Origin: Peptococcaceae bacterium
GTDB taxonomy: Bacteria; Bacillota; Peptococcia; DRI-13; UBA5745
Direction: 5' to 3'
Length of the DNA stretch: 25,724 nucleotides
Assembly: GCA_031264885.1 (NCBI GenBank)
Contig: JAISDM010000033.1
Location: forward strand, 1 to 25,724
In this document: piece by piece, positions 21,402 through 25,724 of the stretch
How positions within the stretch are numbered: the first letter of the stretch is position 1
Layout of the letters: each line of letters opens with the position of its first letter
Position numbers and translations under genes: made by a program
The notes under the pieces: generated by a model
What the model was told of the DNA's origin: nothing
The model's input: the letters and a program-made list of their open reading frames with translations, nothing else
Database searches by the model: none

Positions 21402-23567
21402 TTATTGATTCTTTTGATCCTTTTGATCTTCTATCATACTCAGCCCGATTTTGCCGCGTTCTTTATCGATGTTTGTCACCCAGACCGTGACCGTGTCGCC
21501 GACGGCGACGACCTCGCTGGGGTGGCGGACGAATTTGCGCGCCAGCTTGGACACATGTACCAGTCCATCCTGTTTCACGCCGATGTCCACGAACGCGCCG
21601 AAGTCCACCACGTTGCGGACGGTTCCGGTCAGTTCCATGCCGACAGCCAGGTCCTCAAAGGACTTCACCGCCTTGCTGAATAATACGGGCGGCGCGTCGT
21701 CGCGCGGATCGCGGCCCGGCTTTCTGATTTCGGCGATGATGTCACGGAGCGTCGGCACGCCCACGTTGAGTTCCGCCGCAAGCTGTTTCACGTCGCCGAG
21801 GCGCGTTTCAATGTCGGGAACGCCGCCGCCCGCGAGTTCATGGTCGCTGACATTGGCCCGTTTGAGCAGTTCCGCCGCGACGGTGTAACTCTCGGGATGG
21901 ACGGATGTGCCGTCCAGGGGGTTCCTGCCGGCGCTGACGCGCAGGAAGCCGGCGCATTGCTTGAAGGCTTTGTCGCCGAGTTTGTGGACTTTCTTTAACT
22001 GCTTGCGGTCGGTGAAGGCGCCGCTTTCCTCCCGGTAGGCGACGATGTTCTTCGCGACCGCCGCGCCTATGCCCGCGACGTAGCCGAGCAGGCTCGCGCT
22101 GGCCGTATTCAGATCCACGCCCACGCGGTTGACGACGTTTTCGACCGCTCCCGTCAGCGCGCTTTCAAGGGCGGTCTGGTTGAGGTCGTGCTGATACTGC
22201 CCCACGCCGATGCTTTTCGGCGGGATTTTGACCAATTCCGCGAGAGGGTCTTGCAGGCGCCGCCCCAGGGACATCGCGCCGCGTGTGGTCACATCGAGGT
22301 CCGGATATTCCTCGCTGGCGAGTTTCGACGCGGAATAGACGGACGCGCCCGCCTCGTTGACGATCGTATACTGGACGGTCAGGCCCGATTTCTGAATGAA
22401 GTCCGCGACGCATTCCTCCGTTTCGCGGCTTGCCGTACCGTTGCCGATGACGATCACGTTGATGTTATGCTTATGGCAGTAACTCTCAAGCACGCGCTCC
22501 GTTCCGGCAATGTCGGACTTCGGCGGCGTCGGGTAGACGGTGGTGTAGTCCAGCAGTTTGCCGTATTCGTCCAGGACCGCGACCTTACAGCCTGTGCGAT
22601 AGCCGGGGTCGATGGCGACGACCCGGGCGTCCTTGACCGGGCGCGCGGACAAGAGATTCTCCGTGTTCTTCGAGAATACCTTGATCGCGTCCGTCTGCGC
22701 GCGTTCGGTGAGATCGCGCCGCATTTCCCGCTCAAGCGCTGGCGCGGCCAGCCGTTTGTAACTGTCCGCCAGTGTGGTTTTTAACAGCTCTGTGAAGATA
22801 CTCGGGCCCTTGATCACGCGCTGTTCGAGCATCGCAATGGCTTCGCCCGCCGCCACATCGACCTTGACCTTCAGCTTCTCCTCGCTCTCGCCGCGGTTGA
22901 CGGCCAATACCCGGTGATTCGGGATCTTGGCGAGCGGTTCGGAGAAATCATAGTACATCTCGTAGACGGTTTTCTCCGCCGGATTGACCGCTTCGGATAC
23001 GAGCGCGCCGCGCTTGCGCGTGAACTCGCGCAAAACCGCCGTCGTCTCCGCGTCGTCGGCCACCTGCTCCGCGATAATATCGCACGCGCCCTGGAGCGCG
23101 GCGCCCGCGTCCGCGAATCCGCCCTCGGCGTTGATGTACGGTTCCGCCAATGTCAACGGGTCGCCGCTTTGAAGCGTCTGCTCCCAAATGAGCGCGGCCA
23201 GCGGCTCCAATCCCGCGTCCTTCGCCTTTGACGCCCGTGTGGCGCGTTTTTTCTTAAACGGCTTATACAAGTCTTCCAGGCGCTGCAGGACGGTTGCTTT
23301 TTCTATCTTCGCCCGCAGCTCCGGCGTCAGTTTGCCCTGCTCGTCTATTAGGCGCAGCACTTCCGCTTTGCGGGCTTCAAGATTCTTCATATACATCAGC
23401 CGTTCGTCAAACTCCCGGAGGGTAACGTCGTCAATGCCGCCCGTCGCCTCTTTGCGGTAACGGGCGATAAACGGGACGGTGTTGCCTTCCTCAATCAGCT
23501 GAACCGTCGCCGAAACCTGCGAAGCGGTCAGCTTGAACTCCGCGGCAAGCATTGTTTGAATATCCAT
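21402..23567 (-). CDS. tex: Tex family transcription accessory / RNA-binding protein
   Basis: A 721-residue cytoplasmic nucleic-acid-binding protein homologous to eukaryotic Spt6. Visible order: Tex N-terminal helices with NTVPFIARYRKEATGGIDD (about 29-47) and LEDLYKPFKKKR; YqgF-like RNase H fold domain (VVAIDPGYRTGCKVAVLDEYG, about 317-337); HhH region (VGVDLNTASASLLGYVAGIG and following); and a C-terminal S1 domain (GMELTGTVRNVVDFGAFVDIGVKQDGLVHVSKLA, about 640-675). Full length for the family. The tail DQKDQKNQ is made of near-identical 9-base repeats. On its strand AAAGGAG (complement of 23583-23589) lies about 15 bases before the ATG, a longer spacing than usual. Confidence 0.95.
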   Translation of the reverse strand: MDIQTMLAAEFKLTASQVSATVQLIEEGNTVPFIARYRKEATGGIDDVTLREFDERLMYMKNLEARKAEVLRLIDEQGKLTPELRAKIEKATVLQRLEDLYKPFKKKRATRASKAKDAGLEPLAALIWEQTLQSGDPLTLAEPYINAEGGFADAGAALQGACDIIAEQVADDAETTAVLREFTRKRGALVSEAVNPAEKTVYEMYYDFSEPLAKIPNHRVLAVNRGESEEKLKVKVDVAAGEAIAMLEQRVIKGPSIFTELLKTTLADSYKRLAAPALEREMRRDLTERAQTDAIKVFSKNTENLLSARPVKDARVVAIDPGYRTGCKVAVLDEYGKLLDYTTVYPTPPKSDIAGTERVLESYCHKHNINVIVIGNGTASRETEECVADFIQKSGLTVQYTIVNEAGASVYSASKLASEEYPDLDVTTRGAMSLGRRLQDPLAELVKIPPKSIGVGQYQHDLNQTALESALTGAVENVVNRVGVDLNTASASLLGYVAGIGAAVAKNIVAYREESGAFTDRKQLKKVHKLGDKAFKQCAGFLRVSAGRNPLDGTSVHPESYTVAAELLKRANVSDHELAGGGVPDIETRLGDVKQLAAELNVGVPTLRDIIAEIRKPGRDPRDDAPPVLFSKAVKSFEDLAVGMELTGTVRNVVDFGAFVDIGVKQDGLVHVSKLARKFVRHPSEVVAVGDTVTVWVTNIDKERGKIGLSMIEDQKDQKNQ

Positions 23568-23749
23568 ATTTGATCGATGGATCTCCTTTCGAAACCGTTA
23601 TATTGCGCAAACGCGCGGGTATCCGCGGCCCTTGCCGCTGTTTCGCAAATCTTCCCGCCCTTTTTCAGAGGGGGGCGCGTATTCATTAGAACACAGAGAA
23701 AACCGTTTTTCAAGATTTTTTTACCCGCGCCGCGATTCATGATTTAGCG

Positions 23750-23778
23750 TTGACATTATACGGATATTCGCATACAAT
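23750..23778 (+). promoter_or_regulatory. strong sigma-A promoter of the AraC regulator gene
   Basis: TTGACA (23750-23755), exactly 17 bases, TACAAT (23773-23778). Initiation near 23785 places a 12-bp hairpin (23786-23819, family A repeat) at the very 5' end of the message, ahead of the ribosome binding site GGAGG at 23833-23837. Confidence 0.85.
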
Positions 23779-23785
23779 GGGATCA

Positions 23786-23819
23786 CCCGTTATTCCGTGT
23801 CCTAACCCGGAATGGCGGG
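23786..23819. repeat. palindromic repeat family A, diverged copy in the araC leader
   Basis: CCCGTTATTCCG (23786-23797) pairs with CGGAATGGCGGG (23808-23819) over 12 bp including two G-U pairs, with a 10-base loop. It is a variant of the repeat at 310-339, in opposite orientation. Confidence 0.6.
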
Positions 23820-23844
23820 CCGAAAAAATTCCGGAGGCCGCGCC

Positions 23845-25026
23845 ATGCTTGAATACATGTCCGTCCGCGAGGCGGCGGAAAAATGGGACCTGTCGGAACG
23901 CCGCGTCCATAAGCTGTGCAAAGACGGCAGGATCGACGGGCTTATCCGATTCGGGCGTTCCTGGGGGATCCCCCAGGACGCGGAGAAGCCTGACGACGCC
24001 AGGAGGTCGGGCGGTCACAGTCCGGTCGCGACCGAGCGCGGCGCGGCGGGGGTTGCCATGGCGGATTTCCTGGGACCGGACGCCAAGCTTCTTGCCCAAA
24101 GCGGGACGTGCGCGGTATTTCAGGTTGAGAACGAAACGGGCAACGGAATTGTTACCATGTATGACGCTTTGCCGGGTGTTCAGCTTATGTACAACGATCT
24201 GCATTTGGCCCGCGTCACGGAACACGACCGTTTTTACGTCCCTCCGGGCGCGGATATGCTGGTCATCAACCATTGCCGTGAAGGACGTTTTGAGTGTGAG
24301 TTTCCCTGGGGCGAATGCGGATATATCGGCGAAGGCGATATGGTGGTCAGCACGCTGCCGACGCCGGTAAGGTCGTCGTCCTATCCGCTGGCGCATTATC
24401 ACGGCGTCTCCGTCGTCGCCGACGTACCCCGCGCGGCTGAAACGGTGGGGGAGGTTTCCGCGCTGCTGGGCACAGCCGGCATTGATGTCCAAGGGATCAA
24501 GGAACGGCTGCTGGGCAAAAGCCCTTATTTCCTTATGCGCAGCTCGGAGGCGGTTTCACACATATTCTCCGAGCTTTATAACGCGCCTGACGCGCTGAGA
24601 GACAGCTATATCCGCTTGAAACTGATTGAGCTTTTTCTGTTTTTGAGTGTCATTCAGCCGGACGACGGGAGCGGGCGAAAGTATTTTTATAAGACAAGGG
24701 TGAAGGCAGTGAAGGCCATGCGCGATTACATGACGGCGCATTTGGACAGGCAGTTCACCCTCGGCGAGCTTTCGCGGCGCTTCAATATCCCTTTGACGGC
24801 CATGAAAAGCTGTTTTAAGTCGCTGTTCGGGACGCCGATTCACGCCTACATGCGCGAATACCGCTTGCAAACCGCGTCCGCGCTGCTCCGCGAGACGGAT
24901 GAGCCCATCGCCGAAATCGCCGCGAAGGTGGGATACGACAGCCCCGCGCGGTTCTCCGCGGCGTTCAAAACCGCCGCCGGGCTGCCCCCGTCCGATTATC
25001 GAAAAGTCTCTGTCCAAAAACAATAG
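23845..25026 (+). CDS. AraC-family transcriptional regulator with N-terminal excisionase-type HTH
   Basis: A 393-residue DNA-binding regulator. Residues about 4-45 (YMSVREAAEKWDLSERRVHK, then GLIRFGRSWGIP) form a MerR/excisionase-type helix-turn-helix (HTH_17). Residues about 75-240 are a sensor region of unknown ligand. The C-terminal 100 residues are a classical AraC double HTH: FTLGELSRRFNIPLTAMKSCFKSLFG, then EPIAEIAAKVGYDSPARFSAAFKTAAG with the PSDYRK end. ATG 23845 follows GGAGG (23833-23837) at 7 bases; the frame is open further upstream. The ABC transporter gene follows on the same strand after 176 bases with its own leader, and is the likely target, as in the AraC plus ABC exporter pairs known for siderophore and peptide systems (inference). 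Confidence 0.9.
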   Translation: MLEYMSVREAAEKWDLSERRVHKLCKDGRIDGLIRFGRSWGIPQDAEKPDDARRSGGHSPVATERGAAGVAMADFLGPDAKLLAQSGTCAVFQVENETGNGIVTMYDALPGVQLMYNDLHLARVTEHDRFYVPPGADMLVINHCREGRFECEFPWGECGYIGEGDMVVSTLPTPVRSSSYPLAHYHGVSVVADVPRAAETVGEVSALLGTAGIDVQGIKERLLGKSPYFLMRSSEAVSHIFSELYNAPDALRDSYIRLKLIELFLFLSVIQPDDGSGRKYFYKTRVKAVKAMRDYMTAHLDRQFTLGELSRRFNIPLTAMKSCFKSLFGTPIHAYMREYRLQTASALLRETDEPIAEIAAKVGYDSPARFSAAFKTAAGLPPSDYRKVSVQKQ

Positions 25027-25067
25027 TACGCGTCCGAATAAGATAATACGCGCCGGCGGAAATATGC

Positions 25068-25073
25068 TATAAT
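25068..25073 (+). promoter_or_regulatory. -10 element (extended) of the ABC transporter gene
   Basis: TATAAT at 25068-25073 preceded by TGC, an extended -10. No good -35 box lies 17 bases upstream, which suits an activator-dependent promoter such as one using AraC. Initiation near 25080 would give a leader of about 120 bases. Confidence 0.55.
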
Positions 25074-25093
25074 ATGAAACGCGGTCCGGATGG

Positions 25094-25134
25094 ATTGCGT
25101 TTTTTGGACGCAATTAGTTAGATATAGCTAATTG
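25094..25134 (+). promoter_or_regulatory. two overlapping inverted repeats in the ABC transporter leader
   Basis: ATTGCGT (25094-25100) pairs with ACGCAAT (25108-25114); CAATTAG (25111-25117) pairs with CTAATTG (25128-25134). They share CAAT (25111-25114), so in RNA only one can form fully. As DNA, TTAGTTAGATATAGCTAA within the second resembles the TTAG...CTAA half-sites bound by DtxR/IdeR-type iron regulators. A third small hairpin CGGCG-AAAAA-CGCCG (25171-25185) precedes the ribosome binding site. Confidence 0.5.
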
Positions 25135-25202
25135 ACCGAAAGAAAGGAGACTGTGCCGATAAAATAACAACGGCGAAAAACGCCGTGGAAAGGGAATGAT
25201 TT

Positions 25203-25724
25203 ATGAAACAGGAAAAACCTCAGAAGAAGGGCATGGCGCGGCTGCTGGAGCTAGGCGCGCGCAAAAAAGGGCTAATCGTGTCTTCCTGCGCGCTGGCCGT
25301 CATCAGCGTCGCGGTTTCCTTCGCGCCGTTCGTCGCCATCTATTACATCATACGGGAGCTCGTCGTCCACTTCGCCGACTTGGGGGCGCTGGACACGGCG
25401 TACATAGTCCGTCTCGGCTGGCTGGCGGCGGGAAGCGCGGTGGCCGCGATTCTGCTGAACTTCCTCGCGCTGATGTGCAGCCACCTCGCGGCGTTCAAGA
25501 CGCAGTACGAACTCAAGCTGGAGTACGCGGCGCATATCGCGTCCCTGCCGCTGGGCTTCCACAGCGCGAACTCCACGGGCAAGCTGCGCAAGATCGTGGA
25601 CGAGAATATCGAAAAGCTGGAGGGCTTCGTGGCGCACCAGCTGCCGGACATGGCCGGTTCCTTCGCCATGCCGGTCATCACGCTGGCTGTGCTGTTTGTG
25701 TTCGACTGGCGGCTGGGGCTGGCG
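25203..25724 (+). CDS. ABC transporter transmembrane/permease protein, 3'-truncated by window edge
   Basis: The frame is open from ATG 25203 to the window end (174 codons). GGAAAGGGA lies about 7 bases upstream. The visible part is the start of a type I ABC exporter membrane domain: a basic N-terminus, a hydrophobic helix at about 22-49 (IVSSCALAVISVAVSF and following), a second at about 66-92, a cytoplasmic loop with LPLGFHSANSTGKLRKIVDE (a pattern typical of exporter coupling loops, LPxxFHxxxxTG), and a third helix at about 150-170. The ATPase domain would lie beyond the window. Cargo unknown. Location behind an AraC regulator and a possible iron-box palindrome hints at a metal or siderophore-related exporter/importer pair (inference). 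Confidence 0.85.
   Translation, partial: MKQEKPQKKGMARLLELGARKKGLIVSSCALAVISVAVSFAPFVAIYYIIRELVVHFADLGALDTAYIVRLGWLAAGSAVAAILLNFLALMCSHLAAFKTQYELKLEYAAHIASLPLGFHSANSTGKLRKIVDENIEKLEGFVAHQLPDMAGSFAMPVITLAVLFVFDWRLGLA

Noticed and set aside
25153..25167. A five-codon leader peptide frame (GTG to TAA) after AAAGGAG before the ABC gene
   Set aside because: Too short to judge, with no regulatory codon run; it could be chance.

Overview
The window looks like a chromosomal segment from a strictly anaerobic, GC-rich member of the Clostridia (Oscillospiraceae-like Firmicute). The evidence is strong AGGAGG-type ribosome binding sites, sigma-A-type promoters, an [FeFe]-hydrogenase maturase (HydF), a corrinoid methyltransferase set, a four-gene ATP-dependent benzoyl-CoA-reductase-like operon, and a Tex protein. 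Lineage is inferred from gene content only; no rRNA is present. There is no phage, transposase, integrase or CRISPR array.

Layout. (1) 1-7222, all on the + strand: two hypothetical proteins; pnuC and nadR for nicotinamide riboside salvage, with nadR interrupted by an in-frame TAA; then a tight trio of MoxR-type AAA+ ATPase, a VWA/metallopeptidase-like protein, and an RtcB RNA ligase. (2) 7247-8190, - strand: a retropepsin-like aspartic protease overlapping a small partner gene, then tRNA-Leu(UAA) with its own promoter and hairpin. (3) 8334-11827: a URO-D-type methyltransferase, a corrinoid protein and a DUF2284 protein on the - strand, with a zinc alcohol dehydrogenase on the + strand between them. 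(4) 12163-15811: hydF and an aspartase-family lyase on +, converging and overlapping with a lipoate-protein ligase on -. (5) 15976-20137: a complete benzoyl-CoA reductase-like operon (activase, two dehydratase-type subunits, second activase) behind a well-formed promoter with a palindrome in it. (6) 20219-23567, - strand: a HipA-like kinase and Tex. (7) 23845 to the end: an AraC regulator with an extra N-terminal excisionase-type HTH, then the start of an ABC exporter with a structured leader.

How the parts may work together. HydF, aspartase and lipoate ligase can be read as one theme: ammonia and lipoyl-H-protein are both implicated in making the dithiomethylamine ligand of the H-cluster. 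The URO-D protein, corrinoid protein and DUF2284 protein form a methyl-transfer module. The MoxR/VWA/RtcB trio suggests an RNA-ligation system with a dedicated AAA+ chaperone pair. Two dispersed palindromic repeat families sit in the gaps; one copy forms the 3' end of a coding frame and one looks like a terminator.
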